A stretch of DNA of 64,000 nucleotides from Planctomycetes bacterium ADurb.Bin069 (GTDB lineage Bacteria; Planctomycetota; UBA8108; UBA8890; UBA8898). This document shows, piece after piece, positions 8,349-15,645 of the stretch (its first letter is position 1; the number at the start of each line of letters is the position of its first letter). The position numbers and the translations under genes are program-made. Where the stretch lies: contig MWEK01000001.1 of NCBI GenBank assembly GCA_002070955.1, positions 1 to 64,000 of the forward strand. The letters run 5' to 3'. The notes beneath the pieces are model-generated. The model made no database searches. It was not told the DNA's origin and saw only the letters and a program-made list of their open reading frames with translations.

Positions 8349-9119
8349 TCACTCTTCTTCCTTGGCCTTGTCCCAGGCGCGCTGCAGCACGCCGAGGTCC
8401 GCATCCGGTCCGAGGGTGCAGGCGGCGGCCACCTTCCCAAAGCGGCGTCTGAAGCGGGTGCATGCCGCCCGCAGGGCCTCCTCGGGGTCGACTTCGGTCC
8501 AGCGGCAGAGATTGACGATCGCGAAGAGGAGATCGCCGATCTCGCGGGCCGTGGCGCCGGCGTCGCCGGCGGCGACGGCATCGCGCAGTTCCTGCCATTC
8601 CTCCGTTACCTTGGCGAGCGGGCCGCCCCGGTCGCGCCAGTCGAACCCGAGCTTCGCCGCGGCCTTGCCCAGCTTCAGCGCCAGCATCAGCGCGGGGAGT
8701 CCGGGCGCCACGGCGGGCAGTCCATCCGCCGAGATCGCTTTGCCCTCGGCGCGCTTGATCTTGTCCCAGGTCTCCTTCACCTCGGCGCTCGTGGCGCACC
8801 GCGCGTCGCCGAAGACGTGGGGGTGGCGCCGGACAAGCTTCTCTCTAACGCCGTTGGCCGCTTGGGCGAGGGAGAGCCGCCGCATCCGACGGCCGGTCAG
8901 CCCCAGGAGGAAGAGGACCATCAAGACGTCTCCGAACTCCTCGGCGATCGCGTCGCCGTCGCCGCGGCGAACGGCGTCAAGCAGTTCCCAAGCCTCCTCG
9001 ACGACGTACGGCGCCAGCGTCTCTATCGTCTGGGCGCGGTCCCACGGGCAGCCTTCGGGTCCGAGCAGCTCGGCCACGGTCCGGCGCAATCTCGCAAGGG
9101 CTTCATCATCGTCTACCAC
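8349..9119 (-). CDS. mazG: Nucleoside triphosphate pyrophosphohydrolase MazG
   Basis: A house-cleaning enzyme that hydrolyses (d)NTPs to monophosphates and pyrophosphate. The 256-residue protein has two MazG domains, both with intact magnesium motifs: EEAWE...EFGD in the first and EEWQE...EIGD in the second. The start is GTG at 9119, preceded by GAGGAG at good spacing, giving VVDDDEALARLRRTV and then CPWDRAQT, the usual N-terminal signature. It heads a two-gene leftward unit with moxR. Confidence 0.94.
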   Translation of the reverse strand: MVDDDEALARLRRTVAELLGPEGCPWDRAQTIETLAPYVVEEAWELLDAVRRGDGDAIAEEFGDVLMVLFLLGLTGRRMRRLSLAQAANGVREKLVRRHPHVFGDARCATSAEVKETWDKIKRAEGKAISADGLPAVAPGLPALMLALKLGKAAAKLGFDWRDRGGPLAKVTEEWQELRDAVAAGDAGATAREIGDLLFAIVNLCRWTEVDPEEALRAACTRFRRRFGKVAAACTLGPDADLGVLQRAWDKAKEEE

Positions 9120-9129
9120 GTTGTCTCCT

Positions 9130-9737
9130 CGGTGGCGTTGGCGGCGGGCATCCGGCGATTCGACAAGCGTATCGTATCCTGCCCCCGGGGAGAAGCTCCA
9201 GGGCGAGCGGCGTCGTCCGCCTGTGTCGTCCTGAACCGGACGATCCGCGCTCGCGGCCCGCTGCGGCGCGTGCGGGACGCGTGGGCCGCGCCTTGGGAGC
9301 CGATCCGGCACCGGCACGTTTTTTGCTCGCTCCTGTGCCGCGCGATGCGGTTGGCGTGACGGCGCCCGGACGCTCCCGGGGTGTTCCAACCGGGAGCGGG
9401 CGCGATGCCCTTGCGAGAAATGAGGCCGGACGGATCCCTGCGGCGCTGCGCGCCATGGCCCGCGGCGGGGACACGGTGCCGGCGATGGCGGAGGACAAAC
9501 GGCGCGCCGGAGCGCGCGAAAGGAGGTGAGCGCCGGGAACCTGCGACCGGTCTCTTCGGCTCGCCGGGTACGGCCGCGGCGTCGCGCGCGGGCCATGCGT
9601 GCACGGCGAGGACAAGCGGTGGGCCGGACCCGCCCGCGCCGGACGCACGGCGCGGGATTCGTGTATCGGACGGATGTTCGGGCGAGGCGAAAGAGGCCCG
9701 CGTCCACCGCTTGTCCATCTTCGCCCGGCGCGGCGGC
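9130..9737. other. Gene-free stretch between mazG and a small secreted-protein gene
   Basis: About 600 bases with no convincing gene. All open frames here read as Arg/Ala/Pro-rich shadows. One oddity is a perfect anti-16S match AAAGGAGGTGA at 9519-9529 with no credible reading frame after it. No tRNA, terminator or repeat family was recognised. Confidence 0.5.
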
Positions 9738-10043
9738 CTAGTTGCCGCGCTCGATGACCGCGACGGTCTCGCTGATGCCGGTCGGATTCCAAAGGACGCG
9801 CCGGAGCTTGCCCTTGTCAGGCTTGTCGTCGCAGAAGATCAGGGTGACACTCATCGGATTCGCGGATGTGACGCCGGCGAGCTCGCCCCACGCCCGGGGA
9901 ATCGAGCCCATGGGCACCTCCTTGAAGGCGGCCGCCGGGGGCCTCGGCTGCGCGGCGTGCGTGATCGAATACGCCCCCGCGCACGCCGCGCCTACCGCCG
10001 CTCCGCAAACGAGGAGCGCAAGACTGCGCATGAGCTTCCGCAT
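9738..10043 (-). CDS. Small secreted or membrane-anchored protein of unknown function
   Basis: Not recognised. A 101-residue protein with a basic start and a hydrophobic segment (about 5-25) containing Cys13 and Cys21, consistent with a signal peptide or anchor. The rest is short and polar, with GSIPRAWGEL, a VTLIFCDDKPDKGKLRRVLW strand, and SETVAVIERG at the end. A perfect AAAGGAGGGA Shine-Dalgarno sequence precedes the ATG, which makes it a real gene. It lies 38 bases downstream of the 95-residue gene on the same strand, so they probably share the promoter at 10387-10415. Confidence 0.6.
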   Translation of the reverse strand: MRKLMRSLALLVCGAAVGAACAGAYSITHAAQPRPPAAAFKEVPMGSIPRAWGELAGVTSANPMSVTLIFCDDKPDKGKLRRVLWNPTGISETVAVIERGN

Positions 10044-10081
10044 ATTCCCTCCTTTGGCGGCTGCGCGGCCGCGACATGCCG

Positions 10082-10369
10082 CTACAACAGGTCGAAGATC
10101 TGCAAATTGAGCCAAGCCAGGCGCCCGTAGACCTGGAGATAATTGTAGCGCTGCTTCCCCTTCCAAATCCAGTTCCAAGCCTCCGCGTCGAGCCGTGAGT
10201 CCGCGGCGCGCTCGCCTTGCAGATCGGCGACGAGGCGCTCGAACTTCCCGCGCAAGCCGTCCGGGATTTCGCAGGTGCCCCGCTCTGCGAGGAACGGCGC
10301 GACGGCGGCGGACAGTTCCAGGCAGCGGCCGAGGTAAGCGAAGACGCGTTCCTCCGGGATTACAGGCAT
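10082..10369 (-). CDS. Small hypothetical protein (95 residues)
   Basis: Not recognised. No signal peptide is seen. The sequence is mostly predicted helix, with an aromatic-rich C-terminal third (AWNWIWKGKQRYNYLQVYG and RLAWLNLQIFDLL). A GGAGG Shine-Dalgarno sequence lies seven bases before the ATG. A well-formed promoter with an internal inverted repeat lies directly upstream, giving a leader of only about 10-15 bases before the start codon. It is first in a two-gene leftward unit and divergent from dapB. Confidence 0.65.
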   Translation of the reverse strand: MPVIPEERVFAYLGRCLELSAAVAPFLAERGTCEIPDGLRGKFERLVADLQGERAADSRLDAEAWNWIWKGKQRYNYLQVYGRLAWLNLQIFDLL

Positions 10370-10381
10370 GCGCGACCTCCG

Positions 10382-10415
10382 CGGGCATTGTAGATAGGCC
10401 GATGCCCGAGGTCAA
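10382..10415 (-). promoter_or_regulatory. Promoter with embedded inverted repeat (candidate operator)
   Basis: On the minus strand, -35 TTGACC (10410-10415) and -10 TACAAT (10387-10392) are 17 bases apart. A 7-base inverted repeat, CGGGCAT (10382-10388) and ATGCCCG (10402-10408), overlaps the -10 and spacer. That is the position where a repressor would block polymerase. It drives the 95-residue and 101-residue genes. No regulator gene is adjacent. Confidence 0.6.
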
Positions 10416-10567
10416 GCGCGGAAGCGGCCGTTCGGCCGCGGGGCAACCCGTCGCTTTCCGCGCGCCGGGCGCCGCGACGCCCTGGCGGCCGCGGCACCCG
10501 CGCGCTACACTGGCGCGAACGCGCGTTGCGGGAGAACGCCTGCGGCGCACGCACGGGGAGGCGCGGT

Positions 10568-11296
10568 ATGATCAGAGTCCTCGTCAGCGGCGCGGCCGGA
10601 CGGATGGGCCGCGAGGTCGTCAAGGCGGTGTCGGCGCAGCGCGACATGGTCGTCGCCGCGCAGGTTGACATCGAGGACGATCTCCGGGATGCCCTGGCGA
10701 CCGCGGCGCCCGCGGTGGCCGTGGACTTCACGACGCCTGCGAGCGCCTACGCGAACGCGCGGGCCATAATCGAGGCCGGCGTCCGGCCGGTCATCGGCAC
10801 AACAGGCTTGACTTCGGACGAGGTCGCCGCGCTGGTCGCGCTCGCAGGAACCGCCGGCCTCGGAGGCGTAATCGCGCCGAACTTCGCCATCGGCGCCGTG
10901 CTGCTCATGCATTACGCGGCGCACGCCGCGCGGTTTCTTGAGCAGGCCGAGATCATCGAGCTGCACCACGACGCGAAGTTGGACGCGCCCTCGGGCACGG
11001 CGCGGATGACGGCCGAGAGAATGGCCGCCGCCCGCGGCCGCCCGCCGGAGGCGCCGCGGGAAGCCTGCGGCGGGTTTCGCGGCGGCGCCGTCGGCGGCAT
11101 CCCGATTCATTCCGTGCGGTTGAAGGGATTCGTCGCCCACCAGGAAGTGATCTTCGGCGCTCAAGGACAGGCCCTGACGCTGCGGCACGACAGCTTCAAC
11201 CGGGAAAGCTTCATGCCGGGAGTCGTGCTTGCGGTGCGGGAGGCGCTGCGGCTCGACCGCATCGTGGTCGGTCTGGAGAAGATCCTGGGGTTGTAA
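10568..11296 (+). CDS. dapB: 4-Hydroxy-tetrahydrodipicolinate reductase
   Basis: The NAD(P)H-dependent step leading to diaminopimelate and lysine, needed for peptidoglycan. The 242-residue protein has the Rossmann motif GAAGRMG (8-14), DFTTPAS, GTTGLT, APNFAIG, the catalytic stretch ELHHDAKLDAPSGTA, and the C-terminal HDSFNRESFMPGV region. The chosen ATG follows GGGAGG. It stands alone between divergent and convergent neighbours. No dapA is nearby. Confidence 0.96.
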   Translation: MIRVLVSGAAGRMGREVVKAVSAQRDMVVAAQVDIEDDLRDALATAAPAVAVDFTTPASAYANARAIIEAGVRPVIGTTGLTSDEVAALVALAGTAGLGGVIAPNFAIGAVLLMHYAAHAARFLEQAEIIELHHDAKLDAPSGTARMTAERMAAARGRPPEAPREACGGFRGGAVGGIPIHSVRLKGFVAHQEVIFGAQGQALTLRHDSFNRESFMPGVVLAVREALRLDRIVVGLEKILGL

Positions 11297-11305
11297 CGCC
11301 GGGCG

Positions 11306-12553
11306 TCAGTCGGCGCGCTCGCACGGCGCGAGCGCGTCGGGCGTGGGGTCGAGGCCGGCCTCCGGGAACGGAGGCCGGGGAGGCTGCCCTCCGCTGAAGG
11401 TGTACGCCAGGAGCCCGAGCACATCGGCAAGGTTCAGGCTGCCGTCGTCATTGATATCCGCCGCATCGGGACAGTCCGCGATGGAGAGGGGCGGATTCCT
11501 GAAAAGGAAGGAGAGCAGCGTGATGGGGTCGGACGTATCGAGCACGCCGTCGGCGTTGACATCCCCCCGGAGGAACCTTCTGCGATTGTCCTGAACCAGG
11601 ATCGTGCCGCCCTCGGCGACCTCCACGGGGATGGTCACGCACCTGCCCCGGACGTTCGCGACCGAGCCCTCGGCGTGCGTGCGCGGCCCGAGATCGATGA
11701 CGGCGCCGGGCGGCGCGTCCGCCGACACCCAGAAGGTGAGCAGGGCGATGGGTCTGTAAGCGGACGGGCAGCTCGTGAAACCGGCGTTGAACGTCACGTC
11801 CAGCGTAAGAATCCCGCCGACAATGGTTGTCTCCATGCTGCTGACGCCGCCTTGGCTTTCCGGCGCGATCTCGCACGCGAGCAGTCCGAGCATATCCTCG
11901 TCGTAGTCGACGCCGACGGTCAGGGACGCGAACGGCGCCACGTTCGTCAGCATGATCGGCACGACGACGACGGAGCCGCGGGGCGCGGAGGGGGAGCCGA
12001 AATGAATCGCATCGTCTCCCCAGAGATCGATGCCGCCGTCCTGCAGGTTCTTGACGGGCACGAGGGGGGCGAAGCCCTCCAGCGAGATCCAGGTCTCCTC
12101 GCCGTGGATCAGATGAATGGGAAGCTGGAGCGACTCCTTCTCCGTCTCCTCGTCGTAGATGAGTTCGGGGCTGAAGGTCAAGGTTGCGCAGGGGCCGTCG
12201 GCGATCGATAGGGGTTGAGCGAAAAAGACCTCGACGCGGACGGTGCTGTAGTCCGCGACGGTGGTGTAGTCAACGACGTACAGATCGCTCCGGCCATCGA
12301 GGAGCACGCGCGCGTTCTGGAACCTAAGCGCGCTGGCGCGGAAACCGAAGGAAAGGCCGAAGGCGCGGATTTTAGCGCCCTCGGGCAGGCCGCCCAGGGA
12401 GAATTGGATGGGGGCCTCGGCCTGGCCCCAGGCGATCGCCACGCGGTCAAACGCGAAGATCACATCCTCGAGCTCGCCGGCGCCGAAGGAAGCGGGCGAA
12501 ACCGAGAGAGCGATACCGAGCGCCGCCAGCCACACAAGCAATGTGCGCCGCAC
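11306..12553 (-). CDS. Secreted dockerin-type protein A
   Basis: About 415 residues, with an N-terminal signal peptide (LLVWLAALGIALSVSPASFG). Two beta-rich repeats resemble cohesin-like domains, each with a segment of the type FGLSFGFRASAL or VGVDYDEDMLGLL. A C-terminal type I dockerin (about the last 90 residues) has paired calcium loops GDVNADGVLDTSD and ADINDDGSLNLAD and the tail GLDPTPDALAPC. Function is unknown. A promoter ends at 12580, so upstream ATGs are unlikely starts. The GTG at 12553 has GGGAG nine bases before it; the ATG at 12568 is the alternative. Confidence 0.82.
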   Translation of the reverse strand: MRRTLLVWLAALGIALSVSPASFGAGELEDVIFAFDRVAIAWGQAEAPIQFSLGGLPEGAKIRAFGLSFGFRASALRFQNARVLLDGRSDLYVVDYTTVADYSTVRVEVFFAQPLSIADGPCATLTFSPELIYDEETEKESLQLPIHLIHGEETWISLEGFAPLVPVKNLQDGGIDLWGDDAIHFGSPSAPRGSVVVVPIMLTNVAPFASLTVGVDYDEDMLGLLACEIAPESQGGVSSMETTIVGGILTLDVTFNAGFTSCPSAYRPIALLTFWVSADAPPGAVIDLGPRTHAEGSVANVRGRCVTIPVEVAEGGTILVQDNRRRFLRGDVNADGVLDTSDPITLLSFLFRNPPLSIADCPDAADINDDGSLNLADVLGLLAYTFSGGQPPRPPFPEAGLDPTPDALAPCERAD

Positions 12554-12579
12554 CTTACTTACTCCCATTGCAGAATTCA

Positions 12580-12608
12580 ATTGTACGCGGGCGCGGAGCG
12601 GGCGTCAA
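12580..12608 (-). promoter_or_regulatory. Sigma-70-type promoter for dockerin protein A
   Basis: On the minus strand, TTGACG (12603-12608) and TACAAT (12580-12585) are separated by 17 bases, predicting a transcript starting near 12573. This leaves only about 20 bases before the preferred GTG start and excludes the ATG at 12580. Confidence 0.65.
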
Positions 12609-12890
12609 GCACAAAGGCCGGGCTTAAGATCAAAGCGGGCAGACTCTTGAGAGCGGCCTTGCGGGATGTGGAGACGCGTCGGGGATGCTTGCGGCTCCCG
12701 GTGCCCGTGTGCGGGGAGGGGGGCCGCGCGGGACCTCGGGGCTGGCTGGGCCTCGCTCCCGAGCCCGTGTGCGGAGATGGGGCCCCGTCCTTGACGCTGC
12801 GGCGAGGCGGGGGTACCTTGGTTGCTCCGCGGCGGCCGGCGCGGACAAGATGCGCGTCACGGCCGCCCGGCCGCTCATAGAGGACACGGC
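12609..12890. other. Intergenic stretch between dockerin protein A and the polyprenyl synthase gene
   Basis: Very GC-rich, with no credible gene. The element GCCCGTGTGCGG occurs twice, near 12702 and 12760, each followed by a G-rich run. No clear promoter for the downstream gene was found. Confidence 0.4.
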
Positions 12891-13883
12891 ATGCCAGGCG
12901 ATGTTGCCCAGTTGGTCGAGCAGTACGGCGCGCGGATTGCGCCGATCCTCGAGGCCGAGTTTCCCGCGGGGGCCCACGCCTTCCTTTCCGAGGGCGCGCG
13001 CTATCAGCTGGGGTCCGGGGGCAAGCGGCTGCGGCCGGCGCTCTGCCTCCTCGCGTGCGAGGGGCTCGGAGGAAACCCCGACGACGCCCTGCCTTTCGCC
13101 TGCGCCTCGGAGATTCTCCACAACCTGTTCTTGCTTCACGACGACATCGAGGACGGCGACCGGCTGAGGCGCAACCGGGAGACCCTGTGGGTGCGGTACG
13201 GTATCGCCAACGCGATCAACATCGGCGACTTCATGGCGGCCAAGGCCTATCTGATCCTTCTGCGGAGCCCCGTGTCTCCCGCCGTGCTCGCGGAAATGGT
13301 GCGGGTGTTCAGCGAGACGTATCTGACGACGACGCTGGGCCAGGCGCTCGACATCAACCTCCGCGCGGCATCGGATCTCACCGTGACGCGCTACTTGGAG
13401 ATCGTGTCGCTGAAGACCGCGCGGTACCTTGCCTACAACATGGTCGGCGGCGCTCTCGTCGCCGGCGCGGGGCCTCAAGTCACGGCGCGGCTCTGGGATC
13501 TGGGCGAGGCGCTCGGTCCGGCCTTTCAGATTCAGGACGATCTGCTGGACATGACCGCCGGCAAGGGACGCGGCGGGGAGATCGGCTGCGACATCCGCGA
13601 AGGCAAACCCACGCTCTTTCTGGCCCACGTGCTGGGCTCGAACGTAGCCGAGGAGGAACGGGAGCGGCTGCGCGCAACCCTCGCGAAGCCGCGCGAGGAA
13701 ACGACCGCCGAGGATGTGGCCTGGACCATTGCGCTGTACGAGCGTACGGGAGCCGTTGCCTTTGCGCGGCGGACCGCCGAGACGCTCGCCGCGAAGGCCG
13801 CGGCCTGCCTCGAAGATCTGCCGTTCAAGAACAAGCGCGTGTTCGCCGAGATCGCCCGCTATGTCATCGCACGCAGGACGTGA
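12891..13883 (+). CDS. Polyprenyl (trans-isoprenyl) diphosphate synthase
   Basis: A 330-residue all-helical prenyltransferase that elongates isopentenyl diphosphate chains, for example to farnesyl, geranylgeranyl or longer quinone side chains. Motifs are GGKRLRPAL, first aspartate-rich DDIED (84-88) in LLHDDIEDGD, and second DDLLD in FQIQDDLLD. GKPTLFLAH is typical of long-chain (IspB/HepT-like) enzymes. Exact chain length cannot be set from sequence. The start ATG at 12891 fits the family N-terminus. The stop lies just before the ddl GTG, so the two are coupled. Confidence 0.92.
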   Translation: MPGDVAQLVEQYGARIAPILEAEFPAGAHAFLSEGARYQLGSGGKRLRPALCLLACEGLGGNPDDALPFACASEILHNLFLLHDDIEDGDRLRRNRETLWVRYGIANAINIGDFMAAKAYLILLRSPVSPAVLAEMVRVFSETYLTTTLGQALDINLRAASDLTVTRYLEIVSLKTARYLAYNMVGGALVAGAGPQVTARLWDLGEALGPAFQIQDDLLDMTAGKGRGGEIGCDIREGKPTLFLAHVLGSNVAEEERERLRATLAKPREETTAEDVAWTIALYERTGAVAFARRTAETLAAKAAACLEDLPFKNKRVFAEIARYVIARRT

Positions 13884-13887
13884 GCGC

Positions 13888-14889
13888 GTGAAAGTCGCCG
13901 TGCTTTCCGGAGGCCTCGGGCCCGAGCGGGAAGTGTCGCTGGCCAGCGGCGCCGCCGTCGTCCGGGCGCTGCGCGAGGCCGGCTTCGAGCCGGTGCCGGT
14001 CGAGGTCACCGCCGGCGGCGATTTCGCCTTCGGCGGGCGGGTGCTGAATCCGGCGGCCGGGGTGCAACGGCTGCGGCGCGACGGCGCGGCCGCGGCCTTC
14101 GTGGCGCTGCACGGGCCGTACGGCGAGGATGGCGTCATCCAGGGCTTTCTCCGGGTGCTCCGCGTTCCCTTCACGGGGCCTGATGTGGAGTGCGCCGCGA
14201 TCGCGATGCACAAGCATGCCGCGCGACTGCTTCTGGCGGATGCGGGGGTTCCGGTTGCGCCTGGAATCCTCTTGCGCCGGGGCGATCCCTTGGAAGCCGC
14301 GGGAATGGCGCCGCCGCTGGTGGCCAAGCCCTGCCGCCTCGGATCGAGCGTCGGCGTCCGCCTCGTGACCCGCGCCGATGAAGTGGAACCCGCCGTGCGC
14401 GCCGTCTGGGCCATGGGCCAGGACTGTCTTTTGGAAAGCTACGTCCCGGGCGTCGAGTTTTCCTGCCCGGTGCGGGACACCTCGCGCGGCCCGGAGGCGC
14501 TGCCCGTGGTCGAGATCCGGCCCTGCGCGGGGCGGGAGTTTTTCGATTACGAGGCCAAATACACGCCCGGCCAGTGCGAGGAAATCGTGCGCGCCGGCGG
14601 CGAGCCGTGGCTCGCGGAGATGCAGGCGTTGGCCGTGCGGTGCCACGCCCTCCTGGGATGCCGCGGGTTTTCGCGAACGGACTTCATTCGCGGACCTGCC
14701 GGGCCCGTGGTTCTCGAGATCAACGCGATTCCCGGCCTGACGGAAGGCTCGCTCCTGCCGAAGGCCGCCGCCGCGGCCGGCTTGACGCTGGGCATGCTCG
14801 CGCGGGACTGGGTCGAGCAAGCGTTGGCCGAGAGCGGCGGCATCCAGGCGGGAACGGAAGCGCGGCGGCCCTGCGAGGTCCGCGCATGA
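13888..14889 (+). CDS. ddl: D-alanine--D-alanine ligase
   Basis: An ATP-grasp enzyme that makes the D-Ala-D-Ala dipeptide for peptidoglycan stems. The 333-residue protein opens with KVAVLSGGLGPEREVSLASG and has FVALHGPYGEDG, the grasp loop PCRLGSSVGV, LLESYVPGVEFSCPV, and RTDFI...VLEINAIPGLTEGSLLPKAA. These are the family's metal- and substrate-binding segments. The GTG at 13888 has AGGA nine bases upstream and gives the expected N-terminus. The ATG at 13861 overlaps the previous gene and is the alternative. It follows the polyprenyl synthase by four bases. Confidence 0.95.
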   Translation: MKVAVLSGGLGPEREVSLASGAAVVRALREAGFEPVPVEVTAGGDFAFGGRVLNPAAGVQRLRRDGAAAAFVALHGPYGEDGVIQGFLRVLRVPFTGPDVECAAIAMHKHAARLLLADAGVPVAPGILLRRGDPLEAAGMAPPLVAKPCRLGSSVGVRLVTRADEVEPAVRAVWAMGQDCLLESYVPGVEFSCPVRDTSRGPEALPVVEIRPCAGREFFDYEAKYTPGQCEEIVRAGGEPWLAEMQALAVRCHALLGCRGFSRTDFIRGPAGPVVLEINAIPGLTEGSLLPKAAAAAGLTLGMLARDWVEQALAESGGIQAGTEARRPCEVRA

Positions 14890-14919
14890 GGGGGACGGTC
14901 CGCGGTGAAGAGGGAAGCC

Positions 14920-15645
14920 ATGCGGAGTAGAGCAGCGAGCGCGCTCGCCGCCCTGTGGTTGTGGGGCTGCGCGGGCTCGGACGAGCGGGTCAAGATCGTC
15001 GGCAACGAGCAGTTCGAGGCGCGGTTCCAGGCGGTCAAAGCCATCATCGCGCGCGTCCGCGCGGAGGGGCGCCGCGTCGTCGACACGCCGCCGCCGCAGC
15101 TCGCGGCCGATCTGGAGGATCTTGCGCGCAAGGCGGGGGCCGAGGAGGACCCGCAGATCCGAGCCGCCTGTCTCGGGGCGCTGGGAGAGAGCGGGTATTG
15201 GAGCGACCGGGAGGTCTTCCGGAGGGCGCTCGCCGACCCCGCCCGCCGCTGCCGATGGGAAGCGGTGCACGCGCTCAGGCTCAAGCAGGATCCGCGCGCC
15301 GTGCCCGAAGTGATCGAGCTTCTCAAGAGGAGCGAGGAGCTCGAGATCCGCCTGGAGGCGATCAGCCTGCTCTCCGAACTACATGCCCGGGAGGCCATCC
15401 CGGTGCTCGTCGCCATCGTGGTCGATCTTCTGGATCGCAACCGCGCCGGACAGGCGGCCTGCACGGCGCTCAGGCGGCTCACGGGGCAGACCTTCTCCGC
15501 CGAGGATTACCTGTCCTGGAGGAACTGGTACCGGACCTACGCCGAAGGCGCCGGCGCGAATTCGCAGCCCAGCGCGTCCGGGGTCGGATCCGTGCCCGCG
15601 GAAGGAAACGGCGCGGGCGGCGCCGGGCCTCCCGCGAACAGGTAG
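14920..15645 (+). CDS. HEAT-repeat lipoprotein
   Basis: About 241 residues, with a lipoprotein signal: a hydrophobic run ends in LWLWGC, so Cys17 would be lipidated. Residues from about 70 to 190 form HEAT/PBS-type helical pairs (RAACLGALGESGYW, RWEAVHALRLKQDPRAVPEVIELL, LEAISLLSELHAREAIPVLV), a protein-binding scaffold common in planctomycetes. The ATG follows AGAGGGAA; an upstream GTG at 14905 is an alternative. The last 30 or so codons run antisense into the convergent dockerin protease gene and encode a Ser/Gly/Ala/Pro tail that looks like read-through. Confidence 0.78.
   Translation: MRSRAASALAALWLWGCAGSDERVKIVGNEQFEARFQAVKAIIARVRAEGRRVVDTPPPQLAADLEDLARKAGAEEDPQIRAACLGALGESGYWSDREVFRRALADPARRCRWEAVHALRLKQDPRAVPEVIELLKRSEELEIRLEAISLLSELHAREAIPVLVAIVVDLLDRNRAGQAACTALRRLTGQTFSAEDYLSWRNWYRTYAEGAGANSQPSASGVGSVPAEGNGAGGAGPPANR

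Noticed and set aside
12630..15482. Long minus-strand frames opposite the polyprenyl synthase, ddl and HEAT genes
   Set aside because: Composition is that of antisense shadows (Arg/His/Pro-rich), with no motifs, and the plus-strand genes are clear.
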